Shown: positions 55,789 through 63,853 of the stretch, piece by piece | How the letters are laid out: every line of letters starts with the position of its first letter | Numbering within the stretch: position 1 is the first letter of the stretch | DNA from: Pseudomonas simiae | GTDB lineage: Bacteria > Pseudomonadota > Gammaproteobacteria > Pseudomonadales > Pseudomonadaceae | NCBI RefSeq assembly: GCF_900111895.1 | Contig: NZ_FOKB01000001.1 | Location: forward strand, 186,001-250,000 | Length of the DNA stretch: 64,000 nucleotides | Direction: 5' to 3' | Made by a program: the position numbers and the translations under genes | Notes under the pieces: model-generated | The model's database searches: none | The model's input: only the letters and a program-made list of their open reading frames with translations | What the model was told of the DNA's origin: nothing

Positions 55789-57142
55789 TATTGCGATAAA
55801 GGTAAATGCTGTTAGTAAGTGCTTTCACATTTATGACAATCCGCGTGATCGCTTTCTGCAAATGTTTAATGGTCGACGAAAACAATATTTCAGAGAGTTC
55901 TGGGCGCTGCGTGATATTTCTTTTGTTGTAAGAAAAGGTGAGACCGTTGGCATCATTGGTCGCAATGGCAGTGGTAAGTCTACCTTGTTGCAAATTATTT
56001 GCGGAACGCTAACGCCGACCGCTGGAGATGTTCAGACTTCTGGGCGAGTAGCTGCATTACTTGAGTTAGGTTCAGGGTTCAATCCAGACTTCAGTGGGCG
56101 CGAAAATGTCTATATGAATGCCGCAGTGCTTGGCTTGTCGCGGGAGGAAACAGACGCTCGATTTTCCCAAATCGAGGCATTCGCAGAAATAGGCAATTTT
56201 ATTGATCAGCCGGTCAAGAGCTATTCCAGCGGCATGATGGTGCGCCTTGCTTTTGCGGTGGCGATTAATGTTGATCCGCAAATTCTCATCGTTGACGAAG
56301 CATTGTCAGTGGGCGATGAGCTGTTTCAACGTAAGTGTTTTGCTCGAATTGAAGCGATTAAAGCCAACGGTGCGACAATCCTCTTTGTATCGCATTCCGG
56401 CAGTGCCGTTGTTGAGCTGTGTGATCGCGCTATTCTTTTGGACAATGGTGACAAGCTTACGGAAGGTGCTCCCAAGAATGTAATCGGGAAATATCAAAAG
56501 TTGCTTTATGCTCCTGCCGAGAAGGTTGAGGGTATTCGTGCAGCGGTGAGCGCTGAAGGGGATGTATCGCTGTCGACGTTGAATTCAATCGCAGGGGCGA
56601 ATGCACACGCCTCCTCGAAGAATACTACGGATGACGTTGAGGAATTTTACGACCCCCATTTGAAATCCCAAAGTGAACTCGCCTATGAATCCCATGGTGC
56701 AGTCATTAATTTGCCGCAGATTGTTAATCTGGCAGGCGAGCCGGTTAATTGCCTGGCGCGAGGGAGAACCTATCGCTATACCTATAAAACTGATTTTTCC
56801 GTTGCGGCAACCGGTGTGCGTTTTGGCATGATGATTAAAACACTGGCTGGCGTCGAGTTGGGGGGCGCGGCCACCGCGACCAGTCCTCAAGACGCGGTCA
56901 GCTATGTATCGCCCGGAACCATCATTCAGGTTGAGTTTGCCTTTGAGTGTAATCTGAACCCAGGGACGTATTTTGTGAACGCAGGCGTGTTGGGATCAGT
57001 CAACGGAGAGGAAACATACCTCCATCGGCTACTGGATGCATGCTTGTTCCGAGTGCTGCCAGTGACTGAGCAGTTAGCAACAGGCGTCATAGATTTTAAA
57101 TGTGTTTCTGATGTACTAATCTCCAGCAGTGAAAGCGTTTAG
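55778..57142 (+). CDS. wzt: O-polysaccharide ABC exporter, ATPase with carbohydrate-binding domain (Wzt)
   Basis: A 454-residue ATPase. Walker A is GIIGRNGSGKSTLL near 62-75, the signature is SSGMMVRLAFAVA near 150, and Walker B is ILIVDEALSVGDEL near 168. Residues about 280-440 form an extra beta-rich domain (YESHGAVINLPQIVNLAGEP, NPGTYFVNAGVLGSVNGEET) like the Wzt C-terminal domain that reads the capped end of the O-polysaccharide before export. That suggests a terminal modification controls chain length. Confidence 0.93.
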   Translation: MCSDIAIKVNAVSKCFHIYDNPRDRFLQMFNGRRKQYFREFWALRDISFVVRKGETVGIIGRNGSGKSTLLQIICGTLTPTAGDVQTSGRVAALLELGSGFNPDFSGRENVYMNAAVLGLSREETDARFSQIEAFAEIGNFIDQPVKSYSSGMMVRLAFAVAINVDPQILIVDEALSVGDELFQRKCFARIEAIKANGATILFVSHSGSAVVELCDRAILLDNGDKLTEGAPKNVIGKYQKLLYAPAEKVEGIRAAVSAEGDVSLSTLNSIAGANAHASSKNTTDDVEEFYDPHLKSQSELAYESHGAVINLPQIVNLAGEPVNCLARGRTYRYTYKTDFSVAATGVRFGMMIKTLAGVELGGAATATSPQDAVSYVSPGTIIQVEFAFECNLNPGTYFVNAGVLGSVNGEETYLHRLLDACLFRVLPVTEQLATGVIDFKCVSDVLISSSESV

Positions 57143-57177
57143 CACATGAATAATCAACTTTTAATGAGTCCTTTTTA

Positions 57178-57771
57178 ATGGTTAATAATTTGGTGTTTCA
57201 AGCGTCTAGCGTCAGTGCCGACGCCAGAGCCACGATGAAAGGGCAGAAGCCCTTAGTATTGTGGTTAACCGGCCTGAGTGGCGCGGGGAAAACTACCGTT
57301 GCCAACGCAATTGAAATTGCTTTGGTTGAACGAGGTCGACACACTTTCTTGATCGACGGCGACAATGTTCGCCTAGGGTTATGTCGGGATCTAGGCTTCA
57401 GCGACGCTGATCGTGAAGAAAATATCCGGCGTGTTGCGGAAGTGTCACGGTTGTTCGTCGATGCAGGACTGATTGTGATTACCTCGTTTATCTCGCCATT
57501 CGAGCGGGATAGAGCGCTTGCGCGCGAAGTTATCGGTGCGGATGCATTTATGGAAATATTCATTGATGCGCCGCTTTCCGAGTGCGAACGCCGTGACCCG
57601 AAGGGGCTTTATGTAAAAGCCCGTAAGGGATTGATCAAGAAATTTACCGGTATCGACTCTATCTACGAAGCGCCTCTCGCGCCAGATATACACCTCAACA
57701 CGTTGAACGATGATGTAGCAACGGTGGTTTCTACGGTGATGACTTATCTGGATGAGCGCGCGTTGGCGTAG
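57178..57771 (+). CDS. cysC: Adenylyl-sulfate (APS) kinase
   Basis: A 197-residue enzyme making PAPS from APS and ATP. The P-loop is LTGLSGAGKTTVANAIE near 31-47. FLIDGDNVRLGLCRDLGFSD and ENIRRVAEVSRLFVDAGLIV are family signatures, and KGLYVKARKG near 142-151 is the APS-binding region. A stand-alone kinase, not fused to CysN. No sulfurylase genes are nearby, so its job is probably local PAPS supply for a sulfotransferase. No strong ribosome site precedes the ATG. Confidence 0.93.
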   Translation: MVNNLVFQASSVSADARATMKGQKPLVLWLTGLSGAGKTTVANAIEIALVERGRHTFLIDGDNVRLGLCRDLGFSDADREENIRRVAEVSRLFVDAGLIVITSFISPFERDRALAREVIGADAFMEIFIDAPLSECERRDPKGLYVKARKGLIKKFTGIDSIYEAPLAPDIHLNTLNDDVATVVSTVMTYLDERALA

Positions 57772-57787
57772 ATAATGTGGCGCGGGC

Positions 57788-58126
57788 TCAGGACTTCACG
57801 ATTACAGTAATGCCTAGCATAATAATTGCTACGCCGACGAAATACTGTGGTTGAAAGCGTTCTCCAAATACAAAGTGACTGCCTATGGGGACCAAGACGA
57901 ATGCCAGCGCCATCAACGGGTATGCCTTGCCTAAATCAATTTTTTGCAATACCCATATCCAGGCTATTGTAGTGATTCCGTACAGTGCAAAAGCTGAAAA
58001 CAAGGTGATCAATGTTTTGGTATCAAACCAACTGCCACTTTGATGAACGGAAAGGGCACTAAGTTTAAATAGGATTTGTCCGGTCGCAATGCCGATGACA
58101 CAGGCAAACGCTATCAGGTAAATCAT
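57788..58126 (-). CDS. Small EamA/SMR-like membrane protein, probable lipid-linked sugar flippase
   Basis: A 112-residue protein with four membrane helices, similar in layout to ArnE/ArnF and small multidrug transporters (TTIAWIWVLQKIDLGKAYPL, ALAFVLVPIGSHFVFGERFQ). It overlaps the upstream glycosyltransferase gene by four bases (ATGA). Next to a GtrB-like enzyme, such a protein is expected to flip the undecaprenyl-phosphate sugar to the periplasmic side. Confidence 0.75.
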   Translation of the reverse strand: MIYLIAFACVIGIATGQILFKLSALSVHQSGSWFDTKTLITLFSAFALYGITTIAWIWVLQKIDLGKAYPLMALAFVLVPIGSHFVFGERFQPQYFVGVAIIMLGITVIVKS

Positions 58127-59121
58127 GAGCGTTGGTCCCTTTTAGGCAGTATGTGTTTCTTGCGTAACACGTGGAAGGCTCGCCGTGGCGAAGAAGAAAT
58201 ATCATGGCCTATGAAGGCCAGTAGAAGCTGGAAGCCGATTATAACAGGCAGTGCAGACAGCATGACCGTGCCGGCAGGGGTCGGGACATTTTGCTGCAAC
58301 GACTCTATCCAGTGGCTAATTCCAAACGTTGAGCCGGTGGTCAGCAAGATAAGACCGAAAGGCAACTCTATCGATGCCAGCGACATGCCGCGGAGATAGT
58401 AGTTGTAGAAGATACGTTTTCCAAAGTTTCGAATATGCTTAAGTAAAAACTCTCCAATCACCTTAGACACTTTAAGGTTGCTGACTTCATCTTCATACTT
58501 TGCGTCCATAGGGATGTCGATCACCACAGCGCCCAATGTGTTAAGACGGAATAGCATGTCGGTTTCAAAGAAGTAGCGCTGGCTAATCTTGTCAAGCGGA
58601 AGGTGTTTGGCTACTTCGCTATGTATAGCCGTGTAACCATTTGTCGGGTCAAACAGTTCCCAATAGCCGGAGGACAGTTTTGTCATAAATGACAGTACAG
58701 CGTTTCCGAAAAGCCGAATTTTCGGCATTTCGGATATTTTTTCCAAATTGAAAAAACGATTGCCTTTGGTGTAATCGGCGTTGCCTGCGATGATAGGGGA
58801 TACAAAGTCACTGATCAGGCTTGGGTCCATTTGGCCATCACCGTCAATTTTGACGATGATATCAATTCCATCTGCGATAGCGGCCCGGTAGCCCGTCATG
58901 ACTGCACCGCCAACGCCCAAGTTGACAGGGTTACGCAACACGATTACCCGTTCGTCTGTGCAGTGTTGAATGACGAAGTCGCCTGATCCATCCGGGCAGC
59001 AGTCGTCAACGACGTAGATCTTACAAACTTCCGGCCCGATCAACCGAATAACTTCTAAGATGTGGCTCTTTACTTTATAGCTGGGAATCAGAACCGCTAT
59101 TTTCGTCGTTTGATCTGACAC
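58123..59121 (-). CDS. GtrB-like family 2 glycosyltransferase with membrane helices
   Basis: A 332-residue enzyme of the dolichol/undecaprenyl-phosphate sugar synthase type. The GT-A core has AVLIPSYKVKSHILEVIRLI, YVVDDCCPDGSGDFV, LGVGGAVMTGYRAAIADGID and the DxD region KIDGDGQMDP near 92-101. Two hydrophobic segments near the C terminus (about 250-275 and 285-312) anchor it. It probably loads a sugar from a nucleotide donor onto undecaprenyl phosphate for later transfer. Oriented opposite to the export genes. Confidence 0.88.
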   Translation of the reverse strand: MSDQTTKIAVLIPSYKVKSHILEVIRLIGPEVCKIYVVDDCCPDGSGDFVIQHCTDERVIVLRNPVNLGVGGAVMTGYRAAIADGIDIIVKIDGDGQMDPSLISDFVSPIIAGNADYTKGNRFFNLEKISEMPKIRLFGNAVLSFMTKLSSGYWELFDPTNGYTAIHSEVAKHLPLDKISQRYFFETDMLFRLNTLGAVVIDIPMDAKYEDEVSNLKVSKVIGEFLLKHIRNFGKRIFYNYYLRGMSLASIELPFGLILLTTGSTFGISHWIESLQQNVPTPAGTVMLSALPVIIGFQLLLAFIGHDISSSPRRAFHVLRKKHILPKRDQRS

Positions 59122-59513
59122 GCGAGTGCTCCATCTCTCATGTAAAAAATAAAAGTGAGACTAGCATACTCACTTGTGATGAAGAACCGTTGGGTGTGAT
59201 TAAATTGGTTGTCGTCTGATACAACGCTTGATTGAACGAGAATAGGGTCTACTCATTTGTAAATGGCAGCGGGCGTCAGAGTGCTTGATCATTTGGTCGA
59301 GAGGAAGGTGTGGTTGTGACGGAGCGCTGGTCTGTTGAAAATTGACACCTTGCAGGCGTTGGAAGGGATTTTACGAGGAGATCTCTCGTAAGGGATAATC
59401 GAGTCGCTGGTTCATGAAGGAGCAGTGAATTTTGCAGGCTTGGACGACGGTGCAGGGGCTGCATTTTTATCGAGGTTGCCAATCCGGGACGGGTAAGCAA
59501 CCTGATAAACAGG
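59122..59513. other. Gene-free region left of the IS element
   Basis: About 390 bases with no gene I can support. Short frames exist on the minus strand but none has family-like features. The region may hold the promoter for the GtrB-like gene and possibly decayed mobile-element DNA. Confidence 0.4.
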
Positions 59514-59531
59514 TGAATCGCCCCGGATTCT

Positions 59532-60413
59532 TTAGACACCTTGCAAACTCATTGCGTAACGTTTTTCAAACTCTACCGGTGACAGCTGATTGTTGAAACC
59601 ATGGCGGCGTTTTGCGTTGTAGAACATCTCGATGTAATCGAACACATCACTCCGAGCATCTTCCCGCGTGATGTAGATTTTTCGCTTGATCCGTTCCCGT
59701 TTCAGAAGCTGGAAAAAGCTCTCGGCCACGGCGTTTTCATGACAATTGCCTCGGCGGCTCATGCTGGCGACCAAATTGTTTGCCTTCAAAAAGCTGCGCC
59801 AATCGGAGCTGCTGTACTGGCTGCCCTGGTCAGAGTGAACCATCACCTCCTGTTTCGGTTTTCGCCTCCAAACCGCCATCAATAACGCATCAATGGCCAA
59901 ATCACTGGTCATCTGCGACTTCATTGACCAGCCAACGACCTGACGGGAAAACAGATCCAGCACCACCGCCAAATACAGCCAGCCTTCATACGTACGAATA
60001 TAGGTGATGTCGGTGACCCAAACCTTGTTGGGTTCCCCGACATCGAACTGGCGCTTCAGCAAATTGGGTGAGGCGACCGCTGGCTTACCGCCGTACTTTC
60101 CAGGGCGACGTCGATACCCTGTCTGAGAGCGTAGACCTTCAAGACGCATCAACCTCGCCACACGATGCCGACCACAATCTTCACCGACCTCGCGCAGGTC
60201 GTCATGGATTTTGCGATAGCCATAAACTCCGCCGCTCTCCAGCCACGAGTGCTTGATCAAACCCAGCAATCGCTGGTCGTCTTTAGCGCGTGCAGATTGC
60301 GGCTCAGACAACCAAGCGTAATAACCACTGGGATGGACTTTCAGCGTCAGGCAAAGCCGTCGAATGGAATAGTCGCCCGCGCGCTGCTTGATAAAGGCGT
60401 ACTTCAGCCGCAC
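59532..60413 (-). CDS. IS3-family transposase OrfB (DDE integrase domain)
   Basis: A 293-residue catalytic part of the transposase. An HTH_21-like N terminus (RLCLTLKVHPSGYYAWLSEP) is followed by the integrase core with the three acidic residues: Asp in WVTDITYIRTYEGW, Asp in MVHSDQGSQYSS, and Glu in NCHENAVAESFFQLLKRERI. It is complete. The active product is probably an OrfAB fusion made by -1 frameshifting near 60437-60443. Confidence 0.93.
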   Translation of the reverse strand: MRLKYAFIKQRAGDYSIRRLCLTLKVHPSGYYAWLSEPQSARAKDDQRLLGLIKHSWLESGGVYGYRKIHDDLREVGEDCGRHRVARLMRLEGLRSQTGYRRRPGKYGGKPAVASPNLLKRQFDVGEPNKVWVTDITYIRTYEGWLYLAVVLDLFSRQVVGWSMKSQMTSDLAIDALLMAVWRRKPKQEVMVHSDQGSQYSSSDWRSFLKANNLVASMSRRGNCHENAVAESFFQLLKRERIKRKIYITREDARSDVFDYIEMFYNAKRRHGFNNQLSPVEFEKRYAMSLQGV

Positions 60414-60682
60414 TCCTTGGCAAAGTACGCGGCGGCCTTTTTTAAGATGTCTCGCTCTTCAGTGACCCGCTTGAGTTCCGCTCGCAGACGACGCAGTTCA
60501 GCGTGCTGATCATCGTCTTGCTGCCGTTCTGCCTGAGGTTTGCTGTAGCGCTTTATCCAGGCATAGAGGCTATGCGTCGACACGCCAAGACGCGCCGCTA
60601 CGTCAGCGACGGGAAGCTTCTTTTCGGTCACTTGATTGACCGCTTGGATTTTGAATTCTTCGGGATAACGTGGGTTGCTCAT
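60404..60682 (-). CDS. IS3-family transposase OrfA
   Basis: A 92-residue DNA-binding part. The helix-turn-helix is KLPVADVAARLGVSTHSLYA near 23-42, and a leucine-zipper-like helix (ELRRLRAELKRVTEERDILK) follows, used for dimerisation. It overlaps OrfB by ten bases. Confidence 0.93.
   Translation of the reverse strand: MSNPRYPEEFKIQAVNQVTEKKLPVADVAARLGVSTHSLYAWIKRYSKPQAERQQDDDQHAELRRLRAELKRVTEERDILKKAAAYFAKECG
60437..60443 (-). other. Programmed -1 frameshift site of the IS
   Basis: On the minus strand the heptamer A-AAA-AAG falls in the OrfA reading frame as TTA AAA AAG. That is the correct phase for -1 slippage, which would join OrfA to OrfB. Confidence 0.8.
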
Positions 60683-60744
60683 GGCACCTCCTGATTGGCC
60701 TCAGTTTAAGGCATGGAGGTGTCTACGAAACCCGGGGCGATTCA

Positions 60745-61093
60745 CATAGCCAGTAGGCGAGTCACGAACGGGAAATTGTAAAGGGTTGGAAGAAAACCTA
60801 CAAACCGTTTGATCGGGTCAGTCGGTCATCGCGGTAGGGAGATCTGCATGCTGTTCTGTCGCAAAATTCAGCAGCATTTTAACCTGAGCCGACTCGGTAC
60901 CAAGTGAAGCGCTAAGCACAGCGCAAACCGCCTGAGTACGGCGATGAAACGGCCTGCTTGGTGATTGTGAGAAAACGGATGGCCACCCACTTGGCTACGT
61001 GGTGATAAATCTTGGTCTGGCAGTGCGGATTTTGTTCAGTTGTCGCTGTTTTATGGTAGATTTCCGCAAAAATTTACTATGGACGGAAAAGAA
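60745..61093. other. Gene-free region between the IS and the acetyltransferase gene
   Basis: About 350 bases with no gene I can support. It should contain the promoter for the two O-acetylation genes; I could not place one with confidence. Confidence 0.4.
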
Positions 61094-62530
61094 ATGGTTT
61101 TCAGCTCGGTCGTATTTATTTTTTACTTTTTACCCGTTTTTTTATTGATTTATTATTTGACAGGCGTTAGGAACGCCGTGCTGCTGACGGCGAGCGCAGT
61201 ATTTTATGTGTGGGGGGAGGGGCTTTATTTACTATTGCTAATAGCATTGTTGGCCCTTAACTACAGTGCAGGAAAAATAATAGGCGCAGCAGCTGGGCAG
61301 CGCCGCAAGTGGACGTTGGGTGTATTTATTTTTATAAACCTCATGGTGTTGGGGGTCTTTAAGTATAGCCAGTTTTTTGTAGATATTATATCGGGTCTTA
61401 TGGGGAGCGAGCCTCCCCACCTCAATATGCACTTACCTTTGGGGATTTCCTTTTTTATTTTTCAGTTGGTATCTTATCTGGTAGAGGTTTACCGTCAAAC
61501 GATCAAGCCAGAGAACAGCATTATACGGCTGTCTACATACGTAATGATGTTTCCACATCTGGTGGCGGGTCCGATTGTTCGTTATACCGATATCAACGAC
61601 GAGCTGCATCATCGGACAGTCGGTATTGAGAAGTTTGGGTTGGGTGTTCAGTATTTTATCGTAGGCCTGTGTCAGAAAGTGATGATTGCCAACTCGGTCG
61701 CGCCGGCGGCTGATCACTTGTTTAGTCTTGATCCGACAGGCGTCACATCCGCCGTCGCTTGGATCGGTGCAACAGCTTATACAGTGCAGATCTATTTTGA
61801 TTTTTGTGGTTACTCCAATATGGCTATTGGTCTTGCCTTTATGTTGGGGTTCAGGTTCCCCAAGAACTTTGACTATCCATACTCATCCAAGTCGATCACT
61901 GAGTTCTGGCGGCGCTGGCATATGTCTCTCTCGTTCTGGTTTAGGGACTATGTGTATATACCGTTAGGCGGGAGCCACGGAGGAGAGATTTCGACCATTC
62001 GAAATCTGTTGATTGTATTTTTTGTGACGGGCCTCTGGCACGGTGCGGCATGGACCTTCATTTTCTGGGGCCTGTTTCACGGCGTATTCGTTGTATTGGA
62101 ACGTGTGTTTTTAAAACGTGCGCTTGAAGCGGCCCCTGATTTTTTGGCACGCCTCTACACATTGCTTGTCGTCATGGTGGGATGGGTCTATTTCAGAGCC
62201 GATAGCTTTGATCAGGCCTGGGTTATTCTAAAAGCGATGGCTGGGTTTGATAGTGCGCTGCAGGAATGGCAGCCCATGATGGTGTGGATGACGCCTGAAA
62301 CAGTGGTTGCCTTGATTGCCGGAGTAGTTCTTTCATTTCCGGTTATTCCATGGGTATGTGCGCGGCTAAATTTCACAAGCGTCAATGGATCTACTGAGCC
62401 GGGCAGGCATGGTCGTGATGCAGCGGATGTTCATGCGCTGCCTGCGTTTCTGTTGGTAGGCGGTCTGGTCTGTAGTGTGGTTTTGCTGGCCAGCAGTTCG
62501 CTTAATCCCTTTTTATATTTTCGATTCTGA
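61094..62530 (+). CDS. AlgI-like MBOAT O-acetyltransferase
   Basis: A 478-residue membrane-bound O-acyltransferase with about 11 helices. The start MVFSSVVFIFYFLPVFLLIY matches AlgI-type proteins. The conserved histidine lies in TGLWHGAAWTFIFWGLFHGV near 313-333, and FWRRWHMSLSFWFRDYVYIP near 272-292 is the second family motif. It passes acetyl groups across the inner membrane. A longer reading from 61040 lacks family support. Ten bases before an AlgX/AlgJ-like gene. Confidence 0.9.
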   Translation: MVFSSVVFIFYFLPVFLLIYYLTGVRNAVLLTASAVFYVWGEGLYLLLLIALLALNYSAGKIIGAAAGQRRKWTLGVFIFINLMVLGVFKYSQFFVDIISGLMGSEPPHLNMHLPLGISFFIFQLVSYLVEVYRQTIKPENSIIRLSTYVMMFPHLVAGPIVRYTDINDELHHRTVGIEKFGLGVQYFIVGLCQKVMIANSVAPAADHLFSLDPTGVTSAVAWIGATAYTVQIYFDFCGYSNMAIGLAFMLGFRFPKNFDYPYSSKSITEFWRRWHMSLSFWFRDYVYIPLGGSHGGEISTIRNLLIVFFVTGLWHGAAWTFIFWGLFHGVFVVLERVFLKRALEAAPDFLARLYTLLVVMVGWVYFRADSFDQAWVILKAMAGFDSALQEWQPMMVWMTPETVVALIAGVVLSFPVIPWVCARLNFTSVNGSTEPGRHGRDAADVHALPAFLLVGGLVCSVVLLASSSLNPFLYFRF

Positions 62531-62539
62531 GGCGCGTAA

Positions 62540-63712
62540 ATGAGCTATGCTTCTGAAAGTAGTGAGCGGTCTACTGCGACTAAGCGCACCTATCACTGGT
62601 GGTCGTTGATAGGAGGGGTAGTGGCAGTAGTTGTCGTCGTTCATCTGTTTCCCCTGTTCAACATTCCTGAGCCTGGGCTGGCTGAAAATAGGGTGCTTGC
62701 AAGTGCTCCTTCAGTGCCAAAAAGCCTGTCTGACTGGGCAGTATTGCCAGCAAAGTTGGACGCGTTTGCGATCGACCAGTTTCCACTGCGCACACACATG
62801 ATTTCGACGTTGAATTTGATTCGGTACACACTCGGATATTCAGGTTCGAAGCGGATTATTGTGGGTCAGAATGGTTGGCTGTTTTATGATGATGGCAGTC
62901 ACTTGGTGCAGATGTCAGGCGCGTTAATCCTGGATAAACCTAATATTGATGCCTGGGTCAGCGGCTTTCGCCAGCGTGTGGAATACCTGAGCAAGAGGGA
63001 CGCAAAGTTTTATTTCATGGTGGCGCCTGTAAAGGAAGATATCTACCCCGAAAATCGACCTTATTGGATGCCTGAACAAAGAGTCAATACAGAGGTCGAT
63101 GAGATCATTAAGGCTTCCAAAGAAGCGGGGATCGATCAGATCGTGGATCCGCGTGTAGCGATCTTCCAGGAGCGCCATAATCAAAAGCTTTATGATGAGT
63201 ACGATACACACTGGACAGGGTTGGGTGCTTACATTGCCTACAACCAGCTAATGACCAGAATGTCTGTAGACTTTACCGATATGCAGCCATTGCCTCTGGC
63301 CGCCTTTACACCGGTAGTACTACCAATGGTGGGGACCGCTAGAGATTTGTCCTTAATGCTTGGGATTGCAGGTTCTGTTCCGCACGATCGAGTTTCGTTT
63401 GCCGAGATGTTGACCCATCCCCTCGAAAAGACGACATTTTTGAGTGATAACCATAGTTGGGTTGGGCCACAAGTTCTTCATACCGATGCCAAAACGGGAA
63501 AAACACTGCTTCTGTTGAGGGATTCTTTTTCAACTGAACTGCTCCCATTCCTCAAGGAGCATTTTGATAAGATTGTTACAGCGCATGTTCAAGACGGTTT
63601 TTTTCGAACGGATCTCATTGAACAGTTCAAGCCAGACGCCGTTGCGGTTGTCATTATCGAGACCGGAGCGCGGCATACAATGGGAATGATGCCCGCCCTA
63701 GAGTCTCAATGA
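62540..63712 (+). CDS. AlgX/AlgJ-like periplasmic O-acetyltransferase (SGNH-type)
   Basis: A 390-residue protein with one N-terminal membrane anchor (SLIGGVVAVVVVVHLFPLFN, about 22-42) and a periplasmic domain. GQNGWLFYDDG near 108-118 is the family signature. The Asp-His pair is in YDTHWTGLGAYIAYNQ near 225-240, and the likely nucleophile Ser is in LLLRDSFSTELLP near 328. GAGG lies eight bases before the ATG. With the MBOAT protein upstream it should acetylate the exported polysaccharide. Confidence 0.88.
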   Translation: MSYASESSERSTATKRTYHWWSLIGGVVAVVVVVHLFPLFNIPEPGLAENRVLASAPSVPKSLSDWAVLPAKLDAFAIDQFPLRTHMISTLNLIRYTLGYSGSKRIIVGQNGWLFYDDGSHLVQMSGALILDKPNIDAWVSGFRQRVEYLSKRDAKFYFMVAPVKEDIYPENRPYWMPEQRVNTEVDEIIKASKEAGIDQIVDPRVAIFQERHNQKLYDEYDTHWTGLGAYIAYNQLMTRMSVDFTDMQPLPLAAFTPVVLPMVGTARDLSLMLGIAGSVPHDRVSFAEMLTHPLEKTTFLSDNHSWVGPQVLHTDAKTGKTLLLLRDSFSTELLPFLKEHFDKIVTAHVQDGFFRTDLIEQFKPDAVAVVIIETGARHTMGMMPALESQ

Positions 63713-63817
63713 ATAGCTGGTTTATAACTGCGTGTTTCTGAATATTTAGCGTCATGCCGAAGACGGTGACCGAGGTAGTCGTCAAAGCCGTCGGGTTCTT
63801 ATCTGGCTGAAGATGCG

Positions 63818-63842
63818 CCCCACCGTGAAGCTGGTGGGGTTT
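63818..63842. terminator. Hairpin between convergent genes
   Basis: CCCCACC and GGTGGGG form a seven-base-pair stem with an eight-base loop, followed by TTT on the plus strand. It probably ends transcription from the acetylation genes. Confidence 0.55.
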
Positions 63843-63853
63843 AGGGGGGAGGC

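Larger units (their letters stand above)
59514..60744 (-). mobile_element. IS3-family insertion sequence
   Basis: A 1231-bp element with TG...CA ends. The terminal inverted repeats share TGAATCGCCCCGG then AGACACC over about 27 bases with five mismatches (left 59514-59541, right 60717-60744). It encodes OrfA and OrfB in the overlapping arrangement of the family, with a slippery A6G between them. I see no matching short direct repeats at the two flanks. Confidence 0.92.

Noticed and set aside
59276-59539. Minus-strand frame of 87 codons left of the IS
   Set aside because: It runs into the IS end, lacks a ribosome site and shows no protein-like motif.
60825-60840. Possible ops/JUMPstart element (CGCGGTAG) in the spacer before the MBOAT gene
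   Set aside because: It differs from the GGCGGTAG core and lacks the flanking JUMPstart sequence; chance is likely.
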